Source: W0P28-013 sp963658575 (GTDB lineage: Bacteria; Bacteroidota; Bacteroidia; Bacteroidales; Paludibacteraceae). Taken from it: a stretch of 64,000 nucleotides of DNA. The notes under the pieces are model-generated. The model worked only from the letters and a program-made list of their open reading frames with translations, had not been told where the DNA came from and ran no database searches. Each line of letters opens with the position of its first letter. Positions within the stretch are counted from its first letter, which is position 1. The translations under genes were made by a program, and so were the position numbers. Positions 1 to 8,334 of this stretch are shown here, piece after piece. Where the stretch lies: assembly GCA_963658575.1 (NCBI GenBank), contig CAVKQB010000003.1:1-64000 (forward strand). The letters run 5' to 3'.

Positions 1-184
1 CTCCCCCTGCTGCGTAGCAGATAGGGGGAGTACCCACGCCAGTGGGGGTAGGGGTCGGATTTTAATTAAGAATTAAGAATTAAGAATTAACAATGAATAA
101 TAATCAACTAATCAACTTTCCACTTTATAGACTTTATAAACTTTCTCACTTTCACACTCCTCACTCCTAATTCCTAACTACTAA
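1..184. repeat. Dispersed composite intergenic repeat, copy 1
   Basis: No gene is visible. Bases 1-55 form two hairpins: CTCCCCCT pairs with AGGGGGAG around an inner GCTGC/GCAG stem, then CCCAC pairs with GTGGG. This is followed by AT-rich tandem text (TTAAGAA units, then ACTTTATAA and ACTTTCAC units). Nearly the same block recurs at 2208-2400, and its hairpin part again at 57176-57230. It is downstream of the minus-strand gene at 185, so it could also act in transcript termination, but no clear U-tract terminator is seen. Confidence 0.7.
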
Positions 185-802
185 CTAATTCAGAATCAAT
201 CCCACGGTTGGCAAAAAACCGCCGGCGAAGCCTACCAAAAAGCCCGCCGCAAGTTGCGCCATGGTGTGCGCACGGCATTCGAGGCGCGCCCAGCCCAACA
301 TGCCGCTCGCTAGCACCAAACCGACCATCAGCGGCAGATGGTTGGCGCACAGCAACCACGACATGCCAAAAAATGCGCCACAAAGCCCACCGATGCCACA
401 CAGATGCGCACTGATTTTCCAAAAAATGTTGATGTTGTAAACGACGACAAGCGTTACGGCAAATCCCGCTACAATCAGCACAATGCAGGGCTCCATGTTC
501 GACAGCGCAAGCAGATATTCGAGGCCGCTGTACGACAGAAACGTAACGATATACGGCCAGCGACGTTCGTGGCGGTCGGGCAGCATGAGGCCGCTCGCCT
601 TGCCGCGCTTTATCTGCACCAACATAAATCCCAACGGAATCAGAATGGTGAAAAAGACGACACTCGCCAAAAGCCAAAGTCGCTGCGACGGCTCGGTAAA
701 CGCTCTGCCATAGGGCGTTCCGAGATAGATGAGCAAACCGTAGAGCGGCATCCAAACGGGGTGCAACAGCACCGAAACGATATGCGCCAACTTGTGTGCC
801 AT
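185..802 (-). CDS. Integral membrane protein, PAP2-like
   Basis: A 205-residue, strongly hydrophobic protein with about six predicted membrane segments. The C-terminal third has a sparse PAP2 (type 2 phosphatidic acid phosphatase) pattern: KISAHLCGIGG, then RAHTMAQLAAGFLVGF, which would supply the two histidine-bearing motifs. Proteins of this size and N-terminus (HPVWMPLYG) are conserved in Bacteroidetes and usually left as hypothetical. It starts 6 bp after the stop of ychF on the same strand, so the two are probably co-transcribed. A lipid phosphatase role is inferred from the weak motif only; the usual arginine/lysine-rich first PAP2 motif is not clear. Confidence 0.65.
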   Translation of the reverse strand: MAHKLAHIVSVLLHPVWMPLYGLLIYLGTPYGRAFTEPSQRLWLLASVVFFTILIPLGFMLVQIKRGKASGLMLPDRHERRWPYIVTFLSYSGLEYLLALSNMEPCIVLIVAGFAVTLVVVYNINIFWKISAHLCGIGGLCGAFFGMSWLLCANHLPLMVGLVLASGMLGWARLECRAHTMAQLAAGFLVGFAGGFLPTVGLILN

Positions 803-808
803 CGTGCC

Positions 809-1912
809 TTACACGTTGAAACGGAAGTGCATGATGTCGCCGTCCTGAACGAGATAATCCTTGCCTTCGACCGACAGTTTGCCCGCATCGCGCACGGCGG
901 CCTCGCTGCCATATTTCACAAAATCGTCGTATTTGATGACTTCGGCGCGGATAAATCCCTTCTCGAAATCGGTGTGAATGATGCCAGCACATTGCGGCGC
1001 TTTGTAGCCGTCGCGGAAGGTCCAAGCACGCACTTCGTCGCTGCCGGCCGTGAGGAAAGTCTTGAGGTTCAGTAGGTTATAAGCCGATTTTATCAGCCGC
1101 GACACGCCCGACTCCTGCAATCCTATCTCTTCGAGAAACAATTGACGTTCCTCGTAGGTCTCGAGTTCGGCAATGTCCGATTCTATCTTGGCGGCCACCA
1201 CAAGCACCTCGGCGTGTTCGTCTTTCACGGCTTGGCGCACGGCCTCCACATACTTGTTGCCGCCGATGGCCGAGGCTTCGTCCACGTTGCAGACGTACAT
1301 CACGGGTTTGGCGGTGAGCAGAAATAGTTCGTGAGCGACGGCCTGCTCGTCTTTCGACTCCAGCACCACCGAACGCGCAGGCTTGAACTGCTCCAAGGCG
1401 GCCTTGTACTTTTCGTACACGCCCAACGCAAATTTTGCCTGCTTGTCGCCGCCCGATTGCGCCTGCTTTTGCACCTTCTGAATGCGGTTGTCGATGGTCT
1501 CGATGTCTTTTATTATCAATTCGGCATCGATGGTCTCCTTGTCGCGCACGGGATCGACCGACCCATCGACGTGAACCACGTTCGGGTCGTCGAAACAGCG
1601 CAACACATGCAGTATGGCGTCCGTCTCGCGTATGTTGGCCAAAAACTTGTTGCCGAGTCCCTCGCCTTGGCTTGCCCCCTTGACCAGCCCCGCAATATCG
1701 ACAATTTCGACCGTCGTGGGGACGACGCGCTCTGGCTTGCAGAGTTCGGCTAAACGGTTCAGCCGCTCGTCGGGCACGGTGATGACGCCCACATTCGGCT
1801 CGATGGTACAAAACGGAAAATTGGCCGACTGCGCCTTGGCATTCGACAAACAATTAAAAAGTGTCGATTTACCCACATTCGGCAAACCAACGATTCCACA
1901 CTGTAATGACAT
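809..1912 (-). CDS. ychF: Redox-regulated ATPase YchF (Obg family)
   Basis: 367 residues, the usual length for YchF. The P-loop is near the N-terminus (GLPNVGKSTLFN, from residue 9), followed by switch and G3 elements (DIAGLVKGASQGEGLGNKFL). The C-terminal TGS domain closes with YLVQDGDIMHFRFNV, a standard YchF ending. YchF is a cytosolic P-loop NTPase that prefers ATP over GTP and binds ribosomes; it is linked to stress and redox responses. It is the first gene of a two-gene minus-strand unit with the PAP2-like protein. Confidence 0.97.
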   Translation of the reverse strand: MSLQCGIVGLPNVGKSTLFNCLSNAKAQSANFPFCTIEPNVGVITVPDERLNRLAELCKPERVVPTTVEIVDIAGLVKGASQGEGLGNKFLANIRETDAILHVLRCFDDPNVVHVDGSVDPVRDKETIDAELIIKDIETIDNRIQKVQKQAQSGGDKQAKFALGVYEKYKAALEQFKPARSVVLESKDEQAVAHELFLLTAKPVMYVCNVDEASAIGGNKYVEAVRQAVKDEHAEVLVVAAKIESDIAELETYEERQLFLEEIGLQESGVSRLIKSAYNLLNLKTFLTAGSDEVRAWTFRDGYKAPQCAGIIHTDFEKGFIRAEVIKYDDFVKYGSEAAVRDAGKLSVEGKDYLVQDGDIMHFRFNV

Positions 1913-2486
1913 ACCTATGATTTAGAATTATGAATTTTTAGAACAAAGAACAAAGACTTTTTAATTATCTAATTATCCAATTTCCAATTATTTAATCAAA
2001 TTTTTAGTAGCAAGACACAAGACAATTAGAACAAAGAGCAAAGACAACTTGGATGCGAACAATTCTTAATTCTTCATTCTTAATTAGATTTAACCCCCTC
2101 CGTCGCTACGCTCCTCGTCCCCCTATCCTCGCTGCGCTCGGCAGAGGGACAGAATTGAATCATTGAATCACTGAATTATTGAATGATTGAATTTTGGGGC
2201 GCATTCTCTCCCCCTGCTGCGCAGCAGATAGGGGGAGTACCCACGCCAGTGGGGGTAGGGGTTGGATTTTAATTAAGAATTAAGAATTAACAATTAACAA
2301 TTAACAATGAATAATAATCAACCAATCAACTTTCTACTTTTCACTTTATAAACTTTATAGACTTTATAAACTTTCACACTTTCACACTTTCTCACTTTCT
2401 CACTAATTTCCTCTTGCGACTAAATTTGAAAAAACTTCACAAAAGTACTACTTTTTTTGCGGGTTGCGAAAAAAATCTGCTCCAGA
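1913..2486. other. Intergenic region with low-complexity repeat modules
   Basis: No convincing gene. The region holds the modules seen in other gaps: AGTAGCAAGACACAAG with GAACAAAGAGCAAAGAC (about 2005-2050), a degenerate inverted hairpin block (2095-2150), the double-hairpin block (2208-2262), and ACTTTATAA/ACTTTCAC tandem text (2330-2405). A 67-codon open frame at 2414-2617 overlaps the promoter of the next gene and has no protein-like character. Confidence 0.7.
2208..2262. repeat. Double-hairpin repeat, copy 2
   Basis: Nearly identical to bases 1-55. The first hairpin is a perfect palindrome-like stem (CTCCCCCTGCTGC against GCAGCAG..AGGGGGAG); the second pairs CCCAC with GTGGG. The flank GGGGCGCATTCTCTC before it is also shared with the copy at 57176. 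Confidence 0.85.
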
Positions 2487-2518
2487 TTTGTTTTTTACAA
2501 AAAATAGTCTTACCTTTG
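2487..2518 (+). promoter_or_regulatory. Bacteroidetes-type promoter for the secreted protein
   Basis: A -33 box TTTG (2487-2490), exactly 20 bases, then a -7 box TACCTTTG (2511-2518). This is a full match to the Bacteroidetes primary sigma factor consensus. Transcription should start near 2524, giving a leader of about 125 nt before the ATG at 2651. Confidence 0.8.
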
Positions 2519-2650
2519 GAGCGGAATTTTATGCCAACGGCACTGTTTAACAGCCTTTTAACCGCTATTTTGCCGCGAAAACGCCACTGCGCCGTGGTTT
2601 ATACTATTCCACCTTAACCTTGAACACAATAATTTTTAATTTTTTATACC

Positions 2651-5443
2651 ATGAAAAAACTCTATTTATTTCTTGTTGCGCTGCTTTGCACAACAGGCGC
2701 ATGGGCTGGCGCAGGCTTCTGGAGCGAAAAAGCCGTCAAGTCGTTGGTATTGAGCGTCGATGAAAAGGCGAACACTTACCAGTGGAATTCTACAAATGTT
2801 AATGCTGTTGATTTGGGCGAAATCAGTTCGCTCTCTATCACTTCGTACGAGGTGAATGTTTGGAAAGATGGTGATAACAAAGGCAACATCTGTACAAGCA
2901 AAATGCAGTATCGTGTTTACAAAACTACCGAAACCGCAGGCGATTGGCAAGATATTGTCGGCACATGGAAAAGTAATGACGATAATAACAGTAATAACCA
3001 AGTTTGGGGTACAAGCGAGAATGCGAACAAAAAAGATGTAACGCCGAAAGCACCAGGAAGTTACAAACTTGAAATGCAATTCATTTCTACAGGGAGTGAA
3101 AGCAGCACCGATTGTGGCACAACATTTACGCTTAACAATAACGGAAAATATTACGTTCTCACTTTTACCATTCCAACACCAATTGTTCCGTATGTACTTT
3201 TCGGCGAAGACGTTCCCTCTGAGGTAGAGGCCGGTACCGAGATTGCTTTGAGCGCAACCAGCGCGAATTTCGAGGGCGATGTTACCTACGCCTATTCCGT
3301 GAAAGTGCCCGATGGAACGGATTTCGTCGCTATCGAAGGCACGACGTACACGCCAAGCACGGTGGGCACCTATACGCTGAAGGTGGTGGCTACCAGCGGC
3401 AACCAATCGGCCGAAAAGGAGCAGACACTCACCGTAAAAGCAGCGGCTATCGACATCGACATCCGCGTGCAGATTCCTACAGGGCTGACAGGCTGGGTGT
3501 ATGCCACCGCCCCATATCTGTACTTCTGGAACGACGATGATATATCGGATACATGGGTAGCAATGACTGACGAAGGCGACAACTGGTACAAAGGCACCAT
3601 ACATGCCGCCTCCATCAACTTCATCGTGGTGAATGGTAGCAGTTGGAACGCATTGGGAGGCAGTGCCCCCCGCCAATCGGTCGATGTAAAAGGTGTTACG
3701 GCAAGCGGTTGCTACATTTTGGTTGATAACGGCTCTGATAAGAAGAAGAATATTTCCGCCACCGACTGCCCGTCGAACGAGCCAAGCGTTGCCTTTGACG
3801 GCGTGGCTACCGCGGTTAAATGCGGCGACGTCATCACGCTGTCGGCCACTGCCAAAAACTTCACGTCCGATGTAACGCTGGCCTATTCCGTGAAAGTGCC
3901 AGGGTCGGAGGAGTTCGCCGCTATCGACGGCACGTCGTACACGCCAAGCACGGTAGGCACCTACACGCTGAAAGTGGTGGCCACTGCTGGCGAAGAGAAA
4001 GCCGAAAAGACGATGGAAATTACCGCAACAATCGACTGCTACCTTGCTGGCACGGGCATCGAAGGGCTGGATTGGCAGGACAACCAAATGCCGATGTACG
4101 GCAATACCATAACCCTCTCGAACGTCGCTGCTAATACGAAAATCTCGTTCAAAGTGGTGTACCAAGGGGGTTGGCTGGGAATCGCCGCTGTTGATACGGA
4201 TAATAGCAGCGATGGCGTGGCAGGCGAAGATAATATCGAGATTACCACCTCGGAAGTGTGCGACGTAACCATCACCTACGACCCAGAGTCAAAGAAAATT
4301 GTCGTAACAGGCAAGTTCGGTGGCGTGGTAACCATCACATCGTACACCGTGGTAGGCTACCAGGCATTGATGGGTAGCGAATGGAAAGTAGACGATACCG
4401 CCAACGACATGACTAAGGCTGAAGACGGCGACGTTTGGACACTTGTGAAAAAAGATGTGGAACTCGCAGTCGGTACATACAGCTACCAAGCGGTGGCCAA
4501 CCATGCGTGGGACGTGAAAAAGTATCCGTCGCAGGGTACCAACTCCATCGAGATTAAAACAGCGGGTGTTTACACCATTACCTTCACACTGAACCCCGAG
4601 GCCGCGAGCGATAATCTGACGGCTGAAGCAGTAATCACCATCACATCGTACACCATCGCAGGTGACGAAGCATTGATGGGCAGCAAATGGAAAGAAGACG
4701 ATACCAACAACGACATGACCTTAAACGAAGGCGTTTGGACGCTTGTGAAGAAAAACGTGGCACTTGCCGCCCAAACATACGAGTACAAAGCGGTGGCAAA
4801 CCACACGTGGGGTGAACTCGATTTCCCGAACGCCAGCAACACCAACCAGCAGGTTACCGTAGAGGAGGCCGGCTACTACACCGTTACCTTCACATTGGTA
4901 CAGGAAACGAGTTTGGAATGCAAGTTGGAAAAAACGGGTGATTTCGAATACAAATACAGCGTAATGTATGGCATCGAAGGCAGTAATGAGGCTTGGACGA
5001 GCGTAGTGCTTGCGCAAGTGGGAGAAACCACCGAGTGGAAATCGGCCGAAATCACGTTGCCTGACGACATCAGCAACTACAAATGCTATGTGGCCTACAA
5101 CAATGGCACGGGCGAACCCGCGTTTGTTCAGGATAAGAGTGCTACCGTTGCACTGTCGTCCGTTGGTGGCGAAAATGGCGCAAAAGGCACATTCCGCATC
5201 TACAGCGATTCGAGCGATAGCAACTGGTTCTTGGCCTTCGCAAAAACGAGCAGCACGCCCACAGGCCTTACCGAAAATAGTGCTTGCAGCGTATTTGCCC
5301 AAGACGGCACCATCTATGCCGATGGCAACGACCTGCGCATCTACACCCTCACGGGCATCGAGGTAACGGCGCAAAACGGTGCGCTCAACGGCATCTATGT
5401 CGTGAAAACGAATGGCAAAATTCTCAAAGTGAGCGTTCGCTAA
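2651..5443 (+). CDS. Secreted T9SS cargo with Ig-like and starch-binding-like repeats
   Basis: 930 residues. An N-terminal signal peptide (residues 1-19, ending GAWA) directs export. Two near-identical Ig-like repeats lie at about 178-266 and 377-460 (both contain YTPSTVGTYTLKVVAT). Between them is a module resembling carbohydrate-binding domains. Two further repeats at about 558-750 (both contain VWTLVKK and KAVANH) resemble the X25/SusE-F type domains of starch-binding proteins. The last ~60 residues (ending NGKILKVSVR) look like a type A T9SS sorting domain, so the protein should cross the outer membrane and be anchored or released. Binding of glucans is inferred from the domain style; no enzyme motif is seen. 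It stands alone between ychF and pheT. Confidence 0.8.
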   Translation: MKKLYLFLVALLCTTGAWAGAGFWSEKAVKSLVLSVDEKANTYQWNSTNVNAVDLGEISSLSITSYEVNVWKDGDNKGNICTSKMQYRVYKTTETAGDWQDIVGTWKSNDDNNSNNQVWGTSENANKKDVTPKAPGSYKLEMQFISTGSESSTDCGTTFTLNNNGKYYVLTFTIPTPIVPYVLFGEDVPSEVEAGTEIALSATSANFEGDVTYAYSVKVPDGTDFVAIEGTTYTPSTVGTYTLKVVATSGNQSAEKEQTLTVKAAAIDIDIRVQIPTGLTGWVYATAPYLYFWNDDDISDTWVAMTDEGDNWYKGTIHAASINFIVVNGSSWNALGGSAPRQSVDVKGVTASGCYILVDNGSDKKKNISATDCPSNEPSVAFDGVATAVKCGDVITLSATAKNFTSDVTLAYSVKVPGSEEFAAIDGTSYTPSTVGTYTLKVVATAGEEKAEKTMEITATIDCYLAGTGIEGLDWQDNQMPMYGNTITLSNVAANTKISFKVVYQGGWLGIAAVDTDNSSDGVAGEDNIEITTSEVCDVTITYDPESKKIVVTGKFGGVVTITSYTVVGYQALMGSEWKVDDTANDMTKAEDGDVWTLVKKDVELAVGTYSYQAVANHAWDVKKYPSQGTNSIEIKTAGVYTITFTLNPEAASDNLTAEAVITITSYTIAGDEALMGSKWKEDDTNNDMTLNEGVWTLVKKNVALAAQTYEYKAVANHTWGELDFPNASNTNQQVTVEEAGYYTVTFTLVQETSLECKLEKTGDFEYKYSVMYGIEGSNEAWTSVVLAQVGETTEWKSAEITLPDDISNYKCYVAYNNGTGEPAFVQDKSATVALSSVGGENGAKGTFRIYSDSSDSNWFLAFAKTSSTPTGLTENSACSVFAQDGTIYADGNDLRIYTLTGIEVTAQNGALNGIYVVKTNGKILKVSVR

Positions 5444-5472
5444 CGGCGCACGGCTCCAACATTTTTGAGCGA

Positions 5473-5510
5473 TAAAAAATTCTGCCCTGCTGCTTGCAGC
5501 AGGGCAGAAT
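5473..5510 (-). terminator. Intrinsic terminator of pheT
   Basis: A perfect 15-bp stem (5479-5493 with 5496-5510; ATTCTGCCCTGCTGC) with a two-base loop. On the minus strand it is followed by a T-run (5473-5478), so it terminates pheT. The same hairpin may stop the converging plus-strand gene, though without a U-tract. Confidence 0.85.
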
Positions 5511-5593
5511 TGCGTTTAAGTTATTAAAAAATTCGTCGCGTAACAAACGTTGTGCGCACTTTGCGAAGACGTTACACGTGCGCTGGGCGGCTT

Positions 5594-8053
5594 TTAGCGC
5601 AGTTTTGCACCGAGTTTCTCTTCGAAATTCTTTATCAGTTTTTGCATGATGGCATCTATCTGGCTGTCGTTCAGGGTTTTGTCGTTATCCTGCAGCGTGA
5701 ACCCGACGGCATACGATTTTTTGCCGGCCTCCAGATTTTTGCCTTCGTACACATCGAACAGCGTGATGTTGCGCAGCAGTTTGCGCTCGGTTTCGCGTGC
5801 AATGCGTTCGATTTCGGCAAATTCTACATTCTTGTCGATGAGCAGCGCAAGGTCGCGGCGCACTTCGGGGAATTTTGCGATGTCCTTGTAGACGATTTTG
5901 TGCTTGGCCGACTCGTTGATGAGTGCTTTCCACTGCAAATCGGCGTAATAGACCGCCGTTCCGATGTCGAACCGTTCGAGTTGCGCAGCGGCCACGATGC
6001 CCATCTCGGCCAGCAGTTTGCCCGATACGGTGCGCAGAGCCAAGCCTTCGGCGATGAGGTCGTTGCCGAATTTTTCAGTGCGCACGTTTTGCATGTTCAC
6101 GCCAAGGCGTTTCAGCACGTTCAGCACGTACGCTTTCAGTTCGAAGAACGACGATTTCTCCTCGTCACGGCTCCATGTGGGCTGATGGCGTTTGCCGCAA
6201 ATCCACATGCCGAGGTGCAACTCTTCGCTGTAGGGCGACAAGGCCTCGTCGGGGCGGCGATTTTCGGCGTGGAAGTGGTAGCAATTGCCAAATTCGTAGA
6301 ATTTCAGGTCGGCGTTTTGGCGGTTGGCGTTGTGTGCGATGCTTTCCAGTCCGCCGAATAGCAACGTTTGGCGCATCACGCCGAGGTCGTTGCTCAGTGC
6401 ATTGATGATGCGCACGCTGTTCGTCGCCGGATAGACGCCTTCGGCACCGTAGTAACTGCTTTTGGTGAGCGAGTTGTTCACTATCTCGTTGAATCCGCAG
6501 GCGGTCAGTTGCTCCGAAATCTGGCGTTGCAGAGCCGCGCTGTTGGGGCGTGGCGAATAGGAGAGGTTCGAATGCAGCGATTCGCTGAATGCCACATTGT
6601 TGTAGCCGTAGATGCGCAGAATGTCCTCAATCACGTCCACATCGCGCTGCACATCGACACGGTAGGCGGGCACTTGCAGCGTGTAGCCAGCGTCGCTCCG
6701 CTCCAAAATCTTGATTTCCAAGCCTTTGAGTATTGTTTCTACCGTTTCGGCGGGAATCTCCTTGCCGATGAGCGTGTTGATTTTTTCGTGCGTAATTTCG
6801 ACCGTAAAGTCTGCGATGGGTTTCGGGTAGATATCGATGATGTCGCTCGAAATGGTGCCGCCAGCAATCTCTTTGATGAGCATGGCCGCCTGTTTCAGCA
6901 CATAGATGGTGTTGTTCGGGTCGATGCCGCGCTCGTAGCGGAAACTTGCGTCGGTGTTTAGGCCGTGGCGGCGCGCCGTTTTGCGTATGGTTACGGGGTT
7001 GAAGTAGGCACTCTCGATGAATACGTCGGTGGTGCTGTCGCTGATGCCCGAGTCGGCACCGCCAAAAACGCCCGCCAAGCACATCGGCTCTTCGGCGTTG
7101 CAAATCATCAGGTCGGCGGCCGAGAGCGTGCGTTCCACGCCGTCGAGCGTGGTGAATTTGGTGCCTTCGGCGCACTTTTTTACAACGATTTTGCCGCCTT
7201 TGATTTTGGCCACATCGAACGTGTGCAGCGGCTGCCCGAAGGCGTGCAGAATGTAGTTGGCCGCGTCCACCACGTTGTTTATCGGGCGCAACCCGATGAC
7301 GTTCAGGCGGTCTTGCAGCCATTGTGGCGATTCGGCGATTTTCACGCCCGAAATCGTAAGTCCGGCGTAGCGTGGGCAGTCGTCGGTGGCCTCCACCTCT
7401 ACAGGAATGGTCAGGTTGCGGTTGTCGATTTTGAATCCATCGACGCTAGGGCGCGTGAGTGCCACGTGCTGTCCGTGCGCCACGAAATAGGCCGCCGCAT
7501 CGCGTGCCACGCCGTAGTGCGAGATGGCGTCGGCGCGGTTGGGCGTGATGTCCACCTCAATGACCGCATCGTCCTTCACGCCGTAGAAATCCTTCACGGC
7601 CATGCCCACGGGCGTGTCGTCGGGCAGCGTGATGATGCCGTTGTGGCTGGTGCCGATGCCTATTTCGTCTTCGGCGCAGAGCATGCCAAACGATTCCACA
7701 CCGCGTATTTTCGAGCGTTTGATGGTGAAACTCTCGTCGCCGCTATACAGCACAGTGCCGAGTGTGGCCACTACCACTTTTTGCCCTGCGGCTACGTTGG
7801 GTGCGCCGCACACGATTTGCAGTGGTTCGCCTTGCGCCACGTCCACCGTGGTAACGTGCAGATGGTCGGAGTTTTCGTGCGGAACGCAGGTCAGCACGCG
7901 CCCCACCACGAGCCCTTCGAGTCCGCCTTTGATGGTTTGCACCTTTTCTACCGTCCCCACTTCCAATCCGATGGAGGTCAGTATTTTGCCGAGTTCCACC
8001 GGCTCGACGTCGGTGTTCAGGTAGTCTTTCAGCCAATTGTACGATATGTTCAT
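5594..8053 (-). CDS. pheT: Phenylalanine-tRNA ligase beta subunit
   Basis: 819 residues from the ATG at 8053 (MNISYNWLKDYLN), the typical start; an upstream in-frame ATG at 8083 would add ten unlikely residues. Domains in order: N-terminal B1 region, EMAP-like tRNA-binding domain (about 40-150, with VVGRVLTCVPHENSDHL), B3/B4 editing domain, B5, the catalytic-like core, and the C-terminal FDX-ACB domain (FPEVRRDLALLIDK onward). It pairs with PheS to charge tRNA-Phe in the cytosol. pheS is not in the window, as is common in Bacteroidetes. A -7-like TACCTTTG lies at 8088-8095 on the minus strand. Confidence 0.98.
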   Translation of the reverse strand: MNISYNWLKDYLNTDVEPVELGKILTSIGLEVGTVEKVQTIKGGLEGLVVGRVLTCVPHENSDHLHVTTVDVAQGEPLQIVCGAPNVAAGQKVVVATLGTVLYSGDESFTIKRSKIRGVESFGMLCAEDEIGIGTSHNGIITLPDDTPVGMAVKDFYGVKDDAVIEVDITPNRADAISHYGVARDAAAYFVAHGQHVALTRPSVDGFKIDNRNLTIPVEVEATDDCPRYAGLTISGVKIAESPQWLQDRLNVIGLRPINNVVDAANYILHAFGQPLHTFDVAKIKGGKIVVKKCAEGTKFTTLDGVERTLSAADLMICNAEEPMCLAGVFGGADSGISDSTTDVFIESAYFNPVTIRKTARRHGLNTDASFRYERGIDPNNTIYVLKQAAMLIKEIAGGTISSDIIDIYPKPIADFTVEITHEKINTLIGKEIPAETVETILKGLEIKILERSDAGYTLQVPAYRVDVQRDVDVIEDILRIYGYNNVAFSESLHSNLSYSPRPNSAALQRQISEQLTACGFNEIVNNSLTKSSYYGAEGVYPATNSVRIINALSNDLGVMRQTLLFGGLESIAHNANRQNADLKFYEFGNCYHFHAENRRPDEALSPYSEELHLGMWICGKRHQPTWSRDEEKSSFFELKAYVLNVLKRLGVNMQNVRTEKFGNDLIAEGLALRTVSGKLLAEMGIVAAAQLERFDIGTAVYYADLQWKALINESAKHKIVYKDIAKFPEVRRDLALLIDKNVEFAEIERIARETERKLLRNITLFDVYEGKNLEAGKKSYAVGFTLQDNDKTLNDSQIDAIMQKLIKNFEEKLGAKLR

Positions 8054-8150
8054 ATCCGATGATTTTTGTCTATACAGATTCAACCTGCAAAGGTACGAAA
8101 AAAAACGATGCGTTTAGCGGCTCGCGGCGAGATATTTTTTTGGAGGGGGC

Positions 8151-8235
8151 AAAAAAGAGAGCGACGCACGTGTGCGCCACTCTAATGTTTTCACAACGGA
8201 ATAATCCTTATTGTGAATTGTTTCCAAATTTTGTA
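8151..8235 (-). ncRNA. tracrRNA of the type II-C CRISPR locus
   Basis: On the minus strand, bases 8235-8211 are an anti-repeat. They are complementary to the CRISPR repeat over about 25 positions, with one internal C-A mismatch and two G-U wobbles. Next comes a small stem (AAGGA-UUA-UUCC), the usual nexus position, then a 12-bp hairpin (8183-8172 with 8169-8158) followed by CTTTTTT, an intrinsic terminator ending near 8151. A matching promoter lies just upstream. The RNA should pair with crRNA and load into Cas9. The predicted length is about 82-86 nt. It is divergent from cas9. Neither the 5' end nor processing can be fixed from sequence alone. Confidence 0.88.
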
Positions 8236-8238
8236 CGG

Positions 8239-8270
8239 CAAAGGTACGGCATATTTTCGATTCTGCCAAA
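8239..8270 (-). promoter_or_regulatory. Promoter of tracrRNA
   Basis: Read on the minus strand: TTTG (8270-8267), exactly 20 bases, then TACCTTTG (8246-8239). It is a perfect Bacteroidetes -33/-7 pair. It ends only 4-8 bases before the anti-repeat, so the RNA begins almost at the anti-repeat itself. Confidence 0.85.
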
Positions 8271-8289
8271 TTATTTCGAAAAAAAAGTG

Positions 8290-8297
8290 TAATTTTG
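8290..8297 (+). promoter_or_regulatory. Probable -7 box for the cas9 operon
   Basis: TAATTTTG fits TAnnTTTG and lies 37 bp before the cas9 ATG. No good TTTG is found 20 bp upstream, so this is a weaker call than the tracrRNA promoter facing the other way. Confidence 0.45.
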
Positions 8298-8334
8298 TAC
8301 AATTGATGATATTAACCTCAAAACCAATAACATT

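Noticed and set aside
2414..2617. A 67-residue plus-strand ORF upstream of the secreted protein
   Set aside because: It overlaps a full consensus promoter and leader, has no homology I recognise and no ribosome-binding context.
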